Assembly (NCBI RefSeq): GCF_027213715.1
Contig: NZ_JAPWGM010000003.1
Location: 310,001 to 374,000 of the forward strand
Length of the DNA: 64,000 nucleotides
Direction of reading: 5' to 3'
Origin: Pedobacter punctiformis
GTDB taxonomy: Bacteria; Bacteroidota; Bacteroidia; Sphingobacteriales; Sphingobacteriaceae
Of the stretch, positions 34,648 through 43,374 are shown one piece after another. Positions within the stretch are counted from its first letter, which is position 1. Every line of letters begins with the position of its first letter. The notes below the pieces were generated by a model. It saw only the letters and a program-made list of their open reading frames with translations, searched no databases and was not told where the DNA came from. Made by a program: the position numbers and the translations under genes.

Positions 34648-36069
34648 TTATGGCCAAACACCTAAGTTCATGTAAGAAACTGCAATTTTATCAATTGAAT
34701 TTACAAATGCAGCCGTTCTCAACGTTTGAGTTGCCGGTTTGTTCATTAAAGTTTCTCTGATCTCGTGGTACGAATGAATCATTGTATCTTCTAAACCAGA
34801 ATTTACCAATTCCATTTCTGATGCACCTTTAACAATCATTAAGCGGTGTTCAGGTAAAATGGTTTTACCGGTTAAGTTTTCTAAAGTGGCAATCAAATTT
34901 GCATTTGAATTTGCCGCATAACGATTTTCCATACGACCGAATGCAACATGAGAAAGGTTTTTCAACCATTCAAAGTAAGAAACGGTTACACCACCTGCAT
35001 TGCAATACATATCAGGAATGATAATACCACCCATTTCGGTGAAAATTGCTTCTGCTTCAGGAGTAGTTGGTCCGTTTGCACCTTCAGCAATAATTTTCGC
35101 TTTAATGTTACGGATATTTGCTTCAGTAAACTGGTTTTCTAATGCCGCAGGAACGATAATATCGCAATCCTGCTCTAAACCTTCCATCGAATTTTTGAAG
35201 TCTGTAGCACCCGGGAAACCTAAAATTGAACCTGTGTTTTTACGGTGAGCAAAAACCTCATCCACATTTAATCCGTTAGCGTTGTAAATTGCACCTTCAT
35301 ATTCGCAAAGGCCAACAATTGTAGCTCCAAATTCAGCAAGGAATTTAGCCGAGTGATAACCTACATTACCTAAACCCTGAACGATTACTCTTTTATCTCC
35401 TAAACCAGCCTTAAAGCCAATTTTAGCCATATCTTCAGCAACTTCAACACATTCGCGTACTGCATAAGCAACGCCACGGCCTGTAGCCTCTTTACGCCCA
35501 CGGATACCGTGTAAAGCAATTGGCTTACCAGTTACACATCCTAAAGCATCCAACTGACCAGGGTTCATGGTCATATATGTATCAGCAATCCAGCTCATTT
35601 CACGTTCACCTGATCCATAATCCGGTGCAGGAACGTCGATACCAGGACCGATGAAGTTTTTCTTAATTAATTCTGTAGTATAACGACGGGTAATGGTTTC
35701 CAATTCAGCAACACTATATTGTTTCGTGTTAATTTTGATCCCACCTTTTGCACCGCCAAAGGGAACGTTTACAATAGCACATTTGTAAGTCATTAATGCA
35801 GCTAAGGCCATAACCTCATCTTCATTAACCATTTCGCTATAACGGATACCACCTTTTGTTGGGCTCATGTGGTGCGAGTGCTCCACACGCCATGCATCAA
35901 TTACTTCAAAGCCATTTCCACGGCGGATGGGGAATTGAAAACGATATACACTGTTACATGTTTTAATCTGGTTCAACAAACCTTCTGGATGGTTGGTAAA
36001 TTGAGCCGCACTGTCAAAGTTTTTACAAACATCTGCAAAAAACTTGTTCTCGTCTGCTAGATTAGCCAT
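34648..36069 (-). CDS. gdhA: Glutamate dehydrogenase (Glu/Leu/Phe/Val family)
   Basis: This 473-residue enzyme has the family motif VPFGGAKGGI with the catalytic lysine, GGIRYSEMVNEDEVMALA, IDVPAPDYGSGEREMSW, the Rossmann motif VIVQGLGNVGYHSA and the ANGPTTPEA segment. It converts glutamate to 2-oxoglutarate and ammonia (or the reverse) in the cytosol. The length is close to the approximately 420-470 residues usual for this group. It lies downstream of the ccmBCD genes on the same strand with a 133-base gap. Confidence 0.92.
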   Translation of the reverse strand: MANLADENKFFADVCKNFDSAAQFTNHPEGLLNQIKTCNSVYRFQFPIRRGNGFEVIDAWRVEHSHHMSPTKGGIRYSEMVNEDEVMALAALMTYKCAIVNVPFGGAKGGIKINTKQYSVAELETITRRYTTELIKKNFIGPGIDVPAPDYGSGEREMSWIADTYMTMNPGQLDALGCVTGKPIALHGIRGRKEATGRGVAYAVRECVEVAEDMAKIGFKAGLGDKRVIVQGLGNVGYHSAKFLAEFGATIVGLCEYEGAIYNANGLNVDEVFAHRKNTGSILGFPGATDFKNSMEGLEQDCDIIVPAALENQFTEANIRNIKAKIIAEGANGPTTPEAEAIFTEMGGIIIPDMYCNAGGVTVSYFEWLKNLSHVAFGRMENRYAANSNANLIATLENLTGKTILPEHRLMIVKGASEMELVNSGLEDTMIHSYHEIRETLMNKPATQTLRTAAFVNSIDKIAVSYMNLGVWP

Positions 36070-36202
36070 TATATAATTTTTATGAATTTAGTATGCTGCA
36101 AAATTGCCTAAAAAAACCGCATATATGCAAATCAAAAAACACTTAGTGTACAGCTAACACATTTACAGGATACACATAAAAATAGGTTTAAATGATTTAA
36201 AC

Positions 36203-36433
36203 TTAGTTTTTAGTCGAATTTTCTTTTTCAATTTTTTTTAATCTTTTATCCATTGAGAACAGATAAAGGATTAAACCGATCAAAATAATCACAATACAGG
36301 TTACTACGACATAAATTTTGCCATTGCTACGCAAGGTATCGGCCATTTCTACACCATTATCCTGAGCAAATAATTGCAGGGCAGTAATCATTAATATTAA
36401 GGAGAAAGTAATTTTTTTCATTGCTAATTTCAT
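36203..36433 (-). CDS. ccmD: Small CcmD-like membrane protein
   Basis: This 76-residue protein has an N-terminal signal-like helix (about 5-22), a periplasmic stretch, one transmembrane helix (about 40-63) and a charged cytoplasmic tail ending KKIEKEN. Its position immediately after ccmC fits CcmD, a small membrane protein that helps release holo-CcmE. A second in-frame ATG at codon 5 is also possible. Confidence 0.7.
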   Translation of the reverse strand: MKLAMKKITFSLILMITALQLFAQDNGVEMADTLRSNGKIYVVVTCIVIILIGLILYLFSMDKRLKKIEKENSTKN

Positions 36434-36468
36434 TTAAAAATGCTGAGCATTCAGATGCTCTAACCGTT

Positions 36469-37131
36469 TTAGTTTTGTTGATGTTTGTTTTCTAATGTGC
36501 GGATTCTAAAACGGATGGTATAAACCCAATAACCTATTAATATCCAGCCTAAACATGCAGGGTAAAATACCATACGCATACGGCTGTCTAAATCGTAGCT
36601 GTTAAAACCCGGGTTGCCCCCATTACCGGGATGCAATGAATCTTTCAACCGCGGTAAAACAAATAATAAAACCACCATCATCGGGAAAGCAAAAATATTG
36701 TAAATGGCAGATAGTTTGGCTCTTTTTTGTTCTTCATCAATTGCATTACGAAGAATTAAATAAGCAAAATAAAGCAGGATTGAAATTGCAGCGAAGTTTT
36801 GCTTTGGATCGAAACTCCAGAACTGGCCCCAGGTGTATTTTGCCCAAATGGCTCCGGTTATTAAACCTAAAACACCAAAAATAATACCGGCATTTACACT
36901 TTCTACGGCTTTTAAATCATCGATTTCGCTTTTGCTGCTCAAAGATTTTACACTGTAAAATACAGAGATAGAGAAAAGCACAATCATTGCAAACCACATC
37001 GGCACATGGAAATACAGGTTTCTGATTGTTTCATTTAAAATAGCCAGGTGTGGTACGCCCAAAAGTAAGCCTGCAATGGTGGTATAAATCACCAAAACAG
37101 CACCCAAAATTTTCCACCAAGTTTTACGCAT
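36469..37131 (-). CDS. ccmC: CcmC-like heme exporter/CcsA-family protein
   Basis: This 220-residue protein has six predicted transmembrane helices and the WWD-like heme motif WAKYTWGQFWSFDPKQNF, with conserved histidines in LYFHVPMWF and LHPGNGG. CcmC loads heme onto CcmE at the inner membrane. It sits between the ccmB and ccmD genes. The WWD motif is degenerate compared with E. coli CcmC but typical for Bacteroidota. Confidence 0.88.
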   Translation of the reverse strand: MRKTWWKILGAVLVIYTTIAGLLLGVPHLAILNETIRNLYFHVPMWFAMIVLFSISVFYSVKSLSSKSEIDDLKAVESVNAGIIFGVLGLITGAIWAKYTWGQFWSFDPKQNFAAISILLYFAYLILRNAIDEEQKRAKLSAIYNIFAFPMMVVLLFVLPRLKDSLHPGNGGNPGFNSYDLDSRMRMVFYPACLGWILIGYWVYTIRFRIRTLENKHQQN

Positions 37132-37216
37132 ATAAATTTATTTGATTGTTGAAAGACTAAACTTCGAATTTGAACCATTCAAACCGGTGATTTAATCATT
37201 CATTTATTATATATTT

Positions 37217-37882
37217 TTAATCCCGCCAAAGATAAGGAAATAACAATAACGATGCTGCAACAGTCATTACGTTAACAATAACCAACATTCCTATATCATC
37301 CAAACTATTTTCCCATGGTAAACCATCAACCGCATTTTTAGCCAGTTTAATCAGTAATATCAATACCGGAATAATAATTGGAAAACTTAAAATGGCCATG
37401 AGCATGCCCCCGTTACCTGCTTTACTTGAAATTGCCGAAACCATTGTAAAAACCGTAGAAAAGCTAATGGCGCCTAAAATTACGGCAATGTAATACATCC
37501 CTAAATCAGGCGGAGTAAAGGTATCAAAAACCAAGGCATAAAACCCCAATGCAATAGTGGTTAAAACCAACATTAACAACGTATTATAAATGGTTTTCGA
37601 AATTAAAATGGCCGCCGGACTTGCTAAAATATAGCTGTATAATTGTTGTCCCTTATTTTCCTGCAGAAAACTTTTAGATACACCATTGATAGATGCAAAA
37701 AGCATAATAACCCAAAATAAGGCATTCCAGGTTAATTTATCGCCCAGGCTTACAAAAGATAAATAACAGGTAAAAATAGTGGATACCACGTACAACAAAA
37801 CGCCGTTAATAGTGTATTTGGAACGCCATTCTAACAGTATCTCCTTGTGGATTAAATATTTAACCTCTTTGGCCAGTTGCAT
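37217..37882 (-). CDS. ccmB: CcmB-like heme exporter membrane subunit
   Basis: This 221-residue protein has six predicted transmembrane helices. It starts with LIHKEILLEWRSKYTINGVLLY, cited by KEILLEWRSKYTINGVL, which is characteristic of CcmB. CcmB is the membrane partner of the ATPase CcmA. No ccmA is present in the window. A TATCTTTG box ends 5 bases before the ATG, so the transcript may be nearly leaderless. Confidence 0.9.
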   Translation of the reverse strand: MQLAKEVKYLIHKEILLEWRSKYTINGVLLYVVSTIFTCYLSFVSLGDKLTWNALFWVIMLFASINGVSKSFLQENKGQQLYSYILASPAAILISKTIYNTLLMLVLTTIALGFYALVFDTFTPPDLGMYYIAVILGAISFSTVFTMVSAISSKAGNGGMLMAILSFPIIIPVLILLIKLAKNAVDGLPWENSLDDIGMLVIVNVMTVAASLLLFPYLWRD

Positions 37883-37887
37883 AACCG

Positions 37888-37895
37888 CAAAGATA
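37888..37895 (-). promoter_or_regulatory. Putative -7 promoter box of ccmB
   Basis: The minus strand reads TATCTTTG with only 5 bases before the ccmB ATG. It fits TAnnTTTG and suggests a very short leader. No TTG at -33 was seen. Confidence 0.45.
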
Positions 37896-38018
37896 CTTTT
37901 ATTGCTAAATATTGCATGCTAAAATTGTTGTATTGTTGTAATATTGTATAGAGTTTTTAGTAATAAGTTAGACACAGAAACCTGGATTAAAAATAAAACT
38001 CCATCAAACCTTTAAATT

Positions 38019-38498
38019 ATGTTATACGCTTCAGTTATAGAATCGCCTGTTGGCAAGTTAACCATACTGGCTGATGAAGCATATGTATGCGAGGTTACTT
38101 TTGCGGAAAAAGATGTGAATAGCCTTGAAGAAAATACACTAACCATAAAGGTAGCCGGACAATTAAAAGACTATTTTGAGGGTAAGCTCCAAAATTTCGA
38201 TTTCCCGATCAAACAAAATGGGACCGAATTTCAACAGGAAGTTTGGCAAAACCTTTTAAAAATCCCTTACGGGACAACGACTTCTTATGCTAAATTTTCT
38301 GAGCATAATCCTTTAGCCATACGGGCCATTGCCGCAGCCAATGGTAAAAATAACCTTGCCATTGTTGTACCTTGTCACAGAGTAATTGGCAGCAACGGCA
38401 AATTGGTGGGTTATGCAGGTGGTTTGTGGCGTAAGCAATGGCTTTTACAGCATGAAAGAGAAGTTAGTCATACCGGACAAACAGAATTAAAGTTTTAA
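38019..38498 (+). CDS. ogt: Methylated-DNA-protein-cysteine methyltransferase (Ogt)
   Basis: This 159-residue protein has an N-terminal Ogt domain and the C-terminal methyltransferase core with KIPYGTTTSYAKF, IRAIAAANGKNN and the active-site motif PCHRVIGSNG, acceptor Cys119. It removes methyl groups from O6-methylguanine in DNA by transferring them irreversibly to this cysteine. It is separate from the second Ogt domain at 49.1 kb. The YetF-like gene starts three bases after it. Confidence 0.94.
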   Translation: MLYASVIESPVGKLTILADEAYVCEVTFAEKDVNSLEENTLTIKVAGQLKDYFEGKLQNFDFPIKQNGTEFQQEVWQNLLKIPYGTTTSYAKFSEHNPLAIRAIAAANGKNNLAIVVPCHRVIGSNGKLVGYAGGLWRKQWLLQHEREVSHTGQTELKF

Positions 38499-38501
38499 AC
38501 T

Positions 38502-39017
38502 ATGAATCCATTTTTAGATATCGCCCTGCGAAGTGCCGCTGTATATGTTTTTATGCTGGTTGCCATACGCCTTACAGGTAAAAAGGAGCTTTCTCAGTTA
38601 AATACAACTGATGTGGTTTTGATTTTATTAATCAGTAATGCGGTTCAAAATGCTATGGTTGGACAAGATACCAGTCTTTTAGGCGGAATTGCTGCAGCTG
38701 CTGTATTGTTCATCTTAAATTTTATTTTGAAAAAATTCCTGTTTAAAAGTCAAAAACTGCGTGATCTGATTTATGATAAGCCAGAAATTTTAATCCATAA
38801 TGGTAAAATGGATTTCACCATGTTAAGTAAACTGGGTATTTCTAACGAAGAACTTCAGGAGGCTATGCGTGAACATGGTGTAGACCATTTTAGGGACGTT
38901 AAACTGGCCATGTTAGAGGTTGACGGTAACATCAGCATTATATCAGGTGATAAAAATTTAAAACAAACACACTGGAAGAGAAAACGACAACATAAAACCT
39001 TGGGGTTAAACAATTAG
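38502..39017 (+). CDS. YetF/DUF421 family membrane protein
   Basis: This 171-residue protein has three transmembrane helices (about 10-80) and a cytosolic DUF421 domain with YDKPEILIHNGKMD and LREHGVDHFRDVKLAMLEVDG, cited by EHGVDHFRDVKLAMLEVDG. DUF421 proteins are common and their biochemical role is unclear. It follows ogt by three bases, so the two are co-transcribed. Confidence 0.85.
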   Translation: MNPFLDIALRSAAVYVFMLVAIRLTGKKELSQLNTTDVVLILLISNAVQNAMVGQDTSLLGGIAAAAVLFILNFILKKFLFKSQKLRDLIYDKPEILIHNGKMDFTMLSKLGISNEELQEAMREHGVDHFRDVKLAMLEVDGNISIISGDKNLKQTHWKRKRQHKTLGLNN

Positions 39018-39056
39018 CCTCAAATCGTAATCTCCTGAAAATAAAAAAGTTCCTTA

Positions 39057-39200
39057 ATGACCAGCGAAAAAAATTACCTCAAAGCAATCCGGTTAATTAA
39101 TATAGAAGATAGGCAATGTGACTTTGAAGTTGGAAAAATTCCGGTTAGACAGCATATTAAGCAATTTGGTATGATGGAATTATTTTACGGAAAGACATAA
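39057..39200 (+). CDS. Possible 47-residue small protein or gene remnant
   Basis: A complete 47-codon frame opens with ATG at 39057 and ends at TAA (39198-39200). The product is mixed charge and has no clear signal peptide or transmembrane helix. It lies 39 bases after the DUF421 gene. It could be a short true gene or the 5' remnant of a longer one. I do not recognise it. Confidence 0.35.
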   Translation: MTSEKNYLKAIRLINIEDRQCDFEVGKIPVRQHIKQFGMMELFYGKT

Positions 39201-39246
39201 AAGGTCGCAACCTTTTTTCAGTTGTTGTAATATCACTAGTTCAAAG

Positions 39247-39654
39247 TTATAAACTACTCTGTTTTGCCGGCTTTAATTTAGAAGTGCTAAAAAGCATAAA
39301 TAATACCCCGACCAAAAGTACAATCCAGCCCCACTGAAAATGAACCACTTTACCAATAAGTTTATTAGCAAAACCATATTTAGTATAATTATGGGCTGTA
39401 AAATAAACAGCCACAACACTTAAAATATACCAAATTGCCATAATAAAACTCATAAACTTAAAAGCCCCAACTTTTCTAATAAAAAGAATAAGAACAGAAA
39501 TTGCAACTAAAGCATAGGTAATAAAAAATAATCGGGTATCTGACTGATATAAATTCCAGTTACCTTTAACAGGTACCCTAAGCATTGGGCAAAAGCCGGA
39601 AATTACGCAAAGTACAATACCCAGCCAGGCATAAAATTTATTTAAAACCAACAT
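39247..39654 (-). CDS. Small four-helix membrane protein
   Basis: This 135-residue protein has about four transmembrane helices, at roughly 7-25, 42-60, 66-86 and 105-125, and a charged C-terminal tail. There is no recognisable motif. It follows gldC on the same strand by nine bases, so the two probably share a transcript. Confidence 0.65.
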   Translation of the reverse strand: MLVLNKFYAWLGIVLCVISGFCPMLRVPVKGNWNLYQSDTRLFFITYALVAISVLILFIRKVGAFKFMSFIMAIWYILSVVAVYFTAHNYTKYGFANKLIGKVVHFQWGWIVLLVGVLFMLFSTSKLKPAKQSSL

Positions 39655-39663
39655 ATTTTGAGT

Positions 39664-39999
39664 TTATTTTTTCATGTCAATACCCATTTTATCAGCAAAA
39701 TGAGCACAGTAATCGCGTAAATCTTCAACAATTAAGTTTTCTCCGGTCGCTTTTAAAAAGCTATCTCCCATTGTTTGAAGGGTTTCGTAGAAAAAACGCT
39801 TCATTTCATCAACAGGCATGTCTTTTGTCCAAAGATCAATGCGCATCGAGTTTTTATAATTATGATCCCAAAGGGCTAAAATCATCGATTTTACAGGCAC
39901 CTGATCTTTAGTTTGTGCATCGGTACTTTCCCAAAGAATGTTCTCGGGCATATTATTATCATCTAACTCTACAGTTATTTTTATTTCTGCTTTTCTCAT
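39664..39999 (-). CDS. gldC: Gliding motility protein GldC
   Basis: This 111-residue soluble protein has the GldC landmarks EIKITVELDDNNMPENILW, KSMILALWDHNYKNSMRIDLW, cited by MILALWDHNYKNSMRIDLW, and a C-terminal LRDYCAHFADKMGI. GldC was found through gliding in Flavobacterium, but it occurs in many non-gliding Bacteroidota, where its role is unknown. It is followed nine bases later by the small membrane protein gene. Confidence 0.9.
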   Translation of the reverse strand: MRKAEIKITVELDDNNMPENILWESTDAQTKDQVPVKSMILALWDHNYKNSMRIDLWTKDMPVDEMKRFFYETLQTMGDSFLKATGENLIVEDLRDYCAHFADKMGIDMKK

Positions 40000-40091
40000 T
40001 TTAAAATTGATTTCACCTCTTTGGTGACTCTTTTTGTTCTGTATTTTACGGCTGCAAATATGCTTATTTTAAAAGGTATTTCTAATTGGTG

Positions 40092-40370
40092 TTAAACTAC
40101 TTTTTGTAAAATTAACATCAGAATTATAGCTATGACGATAAATACCATTTCTACAATCCATATTCTTTTTAAGTCTTTTAAAGTGAACCTAAAAATTAAA
40201 TCGGTAATAAATGAAACAACCACAAGGCCAACTAATAGCGACGCCATTAAGCCATTAAAATTAAAACTGTAGCCAGGTGTAGCTAAGCGAACTGGTTTAA
40301 TAAAGAGATAAATTGCAACAACCGCAGAAATCGCTGCAACAATATTTAATGGCGTAATCCTTAATTTCAT
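40092..40370 (-). CDS. Small membrane protein coupled to the RhlE-like helicase
   Basis: This 92-residue protein has three predicted transmembrane helices. Its ATG shares a base with the TAA of the helicase gene (minus-strand TAATG at 40368-40372), so it is translationally coupled to it. No motif is recognised. Confidence 0.65.
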   Translation of the reverse strand: MKLRITPLNIVAAISAVVAIYLFIKPVRLATPGYSFNFNGLMASLLVGLVVVSFITDLIFRFTLKDLKRIWIVEMVFIVIAIILMLILQKVV

Positions 40371-41716
40371 TACTTTTTCTTATCGAATTTTTTACCTTTT
40401 TTAAAAGTTTTAATCACTTTCCCTGCCTTTGCTTTTGCCTTTTCTCTAACCTTTTTCTCTATAGCTGCTGCATGTTTTTTCTCGTGGAAAGCGCCTTGAA
40501 AATCAGGATCTTCTTTCCTTTTTTGCATATCAATTTCCTTCGCAATATGCTGACGTTCTTCATATGGAGTTTCATCAATATAAACGCCTTCAGGAATTTC
40601 TGCAACAGGAATATACTGGCGGATTAATTTTTCAATTTTACGGATATAATATTTTTCGGCATCGGTAGCAAAAGTAATGGCATCGCCCTTAGCATAAGCT
40701 CTTCCGGTACGACCAATACGGTGTACGTAATCTTCGATAATAATTGGCACATCAAAGTTAATTACATGGCTTACATCACTTACATCTATTCCCCTGCTCG
40801 CCACATCAGTAGCCACTAAAACCCTGATATTACCTTCCTTAAAACTATTTATAGAGTTAATCCTGGTATTTTGTCCTTTATTAGCATGAATTACACGAAC
40901 GTTTGCAGCGCCATATCTGCGCTCAATAAAACTATAAATATTATCGGCTACAGTTTTTGTTTTGCAGAAAATAATTAAGCGGTTAAAAGCTTCATCATTT
41001 TTTAACAAATGCTGTAATAAGTTAATCTTCGTTTTAAAATTAGGCACATAATACAGCGTTTGAGTAACATTTGCTGCCGGAGTGGCCTGTTGAGAAGTTT
41101 CAATTATAGTTGGATTCTTTAAAAAATCTCCCGCAATTTTTTGAACCAGTTCGCTCATCGTTGCCGAAAAAAGCAAATTCTGACGTTTACGCGGAACAAT
41201 TTCCAAAATCCGGTGAATAGAGCCAATAAAACCCATATCCATCATTTTATCCGCCTCATCCAGCACTAAAAACTTAAGGCTTTGGGTATTGATATCTCCT
41301 GATAAATATAAATCTAAAAAGCGACCCGGTGTAGCAATAATAATGTCGACACCTTTGGCAATTTGTTCTTTTTGTGCTTTGGGGCCAATGCCACCAAAAA
41401 TAACAACAGAACGAATGTCTGTATAAACCGAAAAACGTTTAACTTCTTCGGCAATTTGCATGGCAAGTTCGCGTGTTGGCGATAAAATTAACGCTCTTGG
41501 GTTATCGCCCTGCGCATATTTTAACTGCATTAACATTGGCAATACGAACGCTGCAGTTTTCCCGGTTCCGGTTTCGGCTATCCCGAAAATATCCTGTCCT
41601 GATAAAACCGGCGCAATTGCTTTTTCCTGTATAGGCGTTGCAACGGTATATCCTGCTTCGGCTACTGCATTTAATATTTGCCTGTTTAACTTAAATTCTT
41701 CGAACGATTTTGCCAT
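40370..41716 (-). CDS. rhlE: DEAD-box RNA helicase, RhlE type
   Basis: This 448-residue protein has the motifs AETGTGKT (I), PTRELA (Ia), GGIGP, TPGR, DEADKM (II), SAT (III), RVIHANKGQN, DVASRGIDVSDV and HRIGRTGRA (VI), in RhlE order. The C-terminal tail (about 390-448) is rich in lysine. RhlE-type helicases act on rRNA and mRNA decay. The ATG at 41716 is chosen over one three codons upstream; a TATCTTTG box ends six bases before it. Confidence 0.9.
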   Translation of the reverse strand: MAKSFEEFKLNRQILNAVAEAGYTVATPIQEKAIAPVLSGQDIFGIAETGTGKTAAFVLPMLMQLKYAQGDNPRALILSPTRELAMQIAEEVKRFSVYTDIRSVVIFGGIGPKAQKEQIAKGVDIIIATPGRFLDLYLSGDINTQSLKFLVLDEADKMMDMGFIGSIHRILEIVPRKRQNLLFSATMSELVQKIAGDFLKNPTIIETSQQATPAANVTQTLYYVPNFKTKINLLQHLLKNDEAFNRLIIFCKTKTVADNIYSFIERRYGAANVRVIHANKGQNTRINSINSFKEGNIRVLVATDVASRGIDVSDVSHVINFDVPIIIEDYVHRIGRTGRAYAKGDAITFATDAEKYYIRKIEKLIRQYIPVAEIPEGVYIDETPYEERQHIAKEIDMQKRKEDPDFQGAFHEKKHAAAIEKKVREKAKAKAGKVIKTFKKGKKFDKKK

Positions 41717-41722
41717 AGCGTA

Positions 41723-41730
41723 CAAAGATA
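41723..41730 (-). promoter_or_regulatory. Putative -7 promoter box of rhlE
   Basis: The minus strand reads TATCTTTG six bases upstream of the ATG at 41716, matching TAnnTTTG. It supports the shorter start, with a near-leaderless transcript. Confidence 0.4.
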
Positions 41731-41774
41731 GTGATTAAGGTTGAGGGTTTGAAGGCGTAAAGTAGAAGGTTAAT

Positions 41775-41898
41775 ACCTGATTGCAAACTCAATTCCCTTT
41801 AGGGGATTTAGCGGTAAAGCACTTTCAGTAATTCTTCGCTTTCGAAAGCCCTGCTAACCGCTTTACTTCGTTACACTTCGTGCCCGCTATTATCAGGT
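41775..41898. repeat. Structured intergenic element with nested inverted repeats
   Basis: ACCTGAT (41775-41781) and ATCAGGT (41892-41898) bracket a region with a CCCTTTAGGG palindrome, a perfect 12-bp GCTTTCGAAAGC palindrome (41838-41849) and paired AGCGGT/ACCGCT arms. It is GC-richer than its flanks. It could be a REP-like element or a structured RNA. No coding frame is visible. Confidence 0.4.
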
Positions 41899-41992
41899 TT
41901 ATTTAACTTAAAACAGCAATATAAAACTCAGTTCTCTCCTTCCATTAGCCCAAATCTTGATACTTGATATTCGGTACTTAATACTAATTTAC

Positions 41993-42000
41993 TACCTTTG
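41993..42000 (+). promoter_or_regulatory. Putative -7 promoter box of the dihydroorotase gene
   Basis: TACCTTTG lies five bases before the ATG at 42006 and fits TAnnTTTG. The spacing suggests a leaderless or nearly leaderless mRNA. No -33 TTG at normal distance was found. Confidence 0.4.
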
Positions 42001-42005
42001 AAGCC

Positions 42006-43340
42006 ATGAACACTTATCTGATAAAAGCGGCCAAAATTGTAAATGAAGGCCAAAAATATATTGCTGATGTTTTAATTAAAGATGGAATTATTGCCAAAAT
42101 TGGTCAGAATTTATCTGCAACGGGTGCTCAGGAAATAAATGCCGAAGGTTTACATCTCCTACCGGGCATGATCGATGATCAGGTTCATTTTCGCGAACCC
42201 GGATTAACACATAAAGCAGATATTTTTACGGAGAGTATGGCTGCTGTTGCCGGAGGGATTACCTCTTTTATGGAAATGCCAAATACGGTTCCAAATACTT
42301 TAACACAGGATTTATTAAAAGATAAATATAACATTGCTTCTCAAACTTCATTGGCTAATTACTCGTTTTATATGGGTGCCAGTAATGATAATATTGAAGA
42401 AGTATTAAAAACAGATCCTAAAAACGTTTGCGGAATTAAGGTTTTTATGGGTTCATCAACCGGAAATATGTTGGTTGACAATGAAAAAACTTTAGAAAAT
42501 ATTTTTAGCAAGGCCCCGATTTTGGTTGCTACGCACTGTGAAGATGAAGCAACCATCCGTCATAATCTGGCAGAATTTAAAGCAAAATACGGCGATGATT
42601 TGACCATTGATATGCACCCTTTAATCAGAAGTGCTGAAGCCTGCTATAAATCATCTTCGATGGCCGTTGAACTGGCTAAACGTTATCAAACCCGGCTGCA
42701 CATTTTACATATTTCTACAGCGAAAGAAATTGCCTTATTTGATCATACAACAGCTTTAAAGGATAAAAAAATTACCGCCGAAGCTTGTGTTCATCACCTT
42801 TGGTTTAACGATAAAGATTATGTTGAAAAAGGGAACCTGATCAAATGGAATCCAGCGGTAAAAACGATTGAAGATCAGGCTGGTATTTTGCAAGGCATTT
42901 TAGATAACCATATTGATGTAATTGCAACCGACCATGCGCCGCATACCCTGGAAGAAAAGCAACAGGCATACGCACAGGCACCTTCGGGTGGGCCATTAGT
43001 TCAGCATGCTTTACCTGCTTTATTTGAAATGCATTTGCTGGGCAAAATTTCTCTGGAAAAAATTGCAGAGAAAACAGCGCATAATCTTGCCATTTGTTTC
43101 GATATTGAAAAGCGTGGTTTTATTAGAGAAGGCTATTGGGCAGATTTAGTTTTAGTTAACCTGAATGATCCCTGGAAAGTAACAAAGCTTAATAATTTTT
43201 ATAAATGCGGCTGGTCGCCATTTGATGGGCAAACTTTTCAGGCAAGTATTACACACACATTTGTTTCAGGTAATCTGGCTTATCAGAATGGTCGTTTTAC
43301 GACAGATCAGATTGGAAAACGATTAACATTTTCGAGATAG
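42006..43340 (+). CDS. pyrC: Dihydroorotase (class I)
   Basis: This 444-residue amidohydrolase has DDQVHFREPGLTHKAD (metal site), a GGITSFMEMPNT block, ATHCEDE, LHILHIST and ATDHAPHTLEEK. It converts carbamoyl-aspartate to dihydroorotate in pyrimidine synthesis, in the cytosol. Class I dihydroorotases and allantoinases look alike; the FREPG and ATDHAPH motifs favour dihydroorotase. The toxin-antitoxin pair starts 35 bases after it. Confidence 0.9.
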   Translation: MNTYLIKAAKIVNEGQKYIADVLIKDGIIAKIGQNLSATGAQEINAEGLHLLPGMIDDQVHFREPGLTHKADIFTESMAAVAGGITSFMEMPNTVPNTLTQDLLKDKYNIASQTSLANYSFYMGASNDNIEEVLKTDPKNVCGIKVFMGSSTGNMLVDNEKTLENIFSKAPILVATHCEDEATIRHNLAEFKAKYGDDLTIDMHPLIRSAEACYKSSSMAVELAKRYQTRLHILHISTAKEIALFDHTTALKDKKITAEACVHHLWFNDKDYVEKGNLIKWNPAVKTIEDQAGILQGILDNHIDVIATDHAPHTLEEKQQAYAQAPSGGPLVQHALPALFEMHLLGKISLEKIAEKTAHNLAICFDIEKRGFIREGYWADLVLVNLNDPWKVTKLNNFYKCGWSPFDGQTFQASITHTFVSGNLAYQNGRFTTDQIGKRLTFSR

Positions 43341-43346
43341 TTTTGC

Positions 43347-43354
43347 TATATTTG
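43347..43354 (+). promoter_or_regulatory. Putative -7 promoter box of the toxin-antitoxin pair
   Basis: TATATTTG lies 20 bases before the antitoxin ATG, with TTTTCG about 13 bases upstream of it as a weak -33 candidate. It would drive the pair independently of pyrC. Confidence 0.4.
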
Positions 43355-43374
43355 TTTAGATTAACAATTTAAAA

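Noticed and set aside
34648..36069. gdhA as part of the ccm operon
   Set aside because: It is on the same strand, but a 133-base gap separates it from ccmD and its function is unrelated, so co-transcription is possible but not shown.
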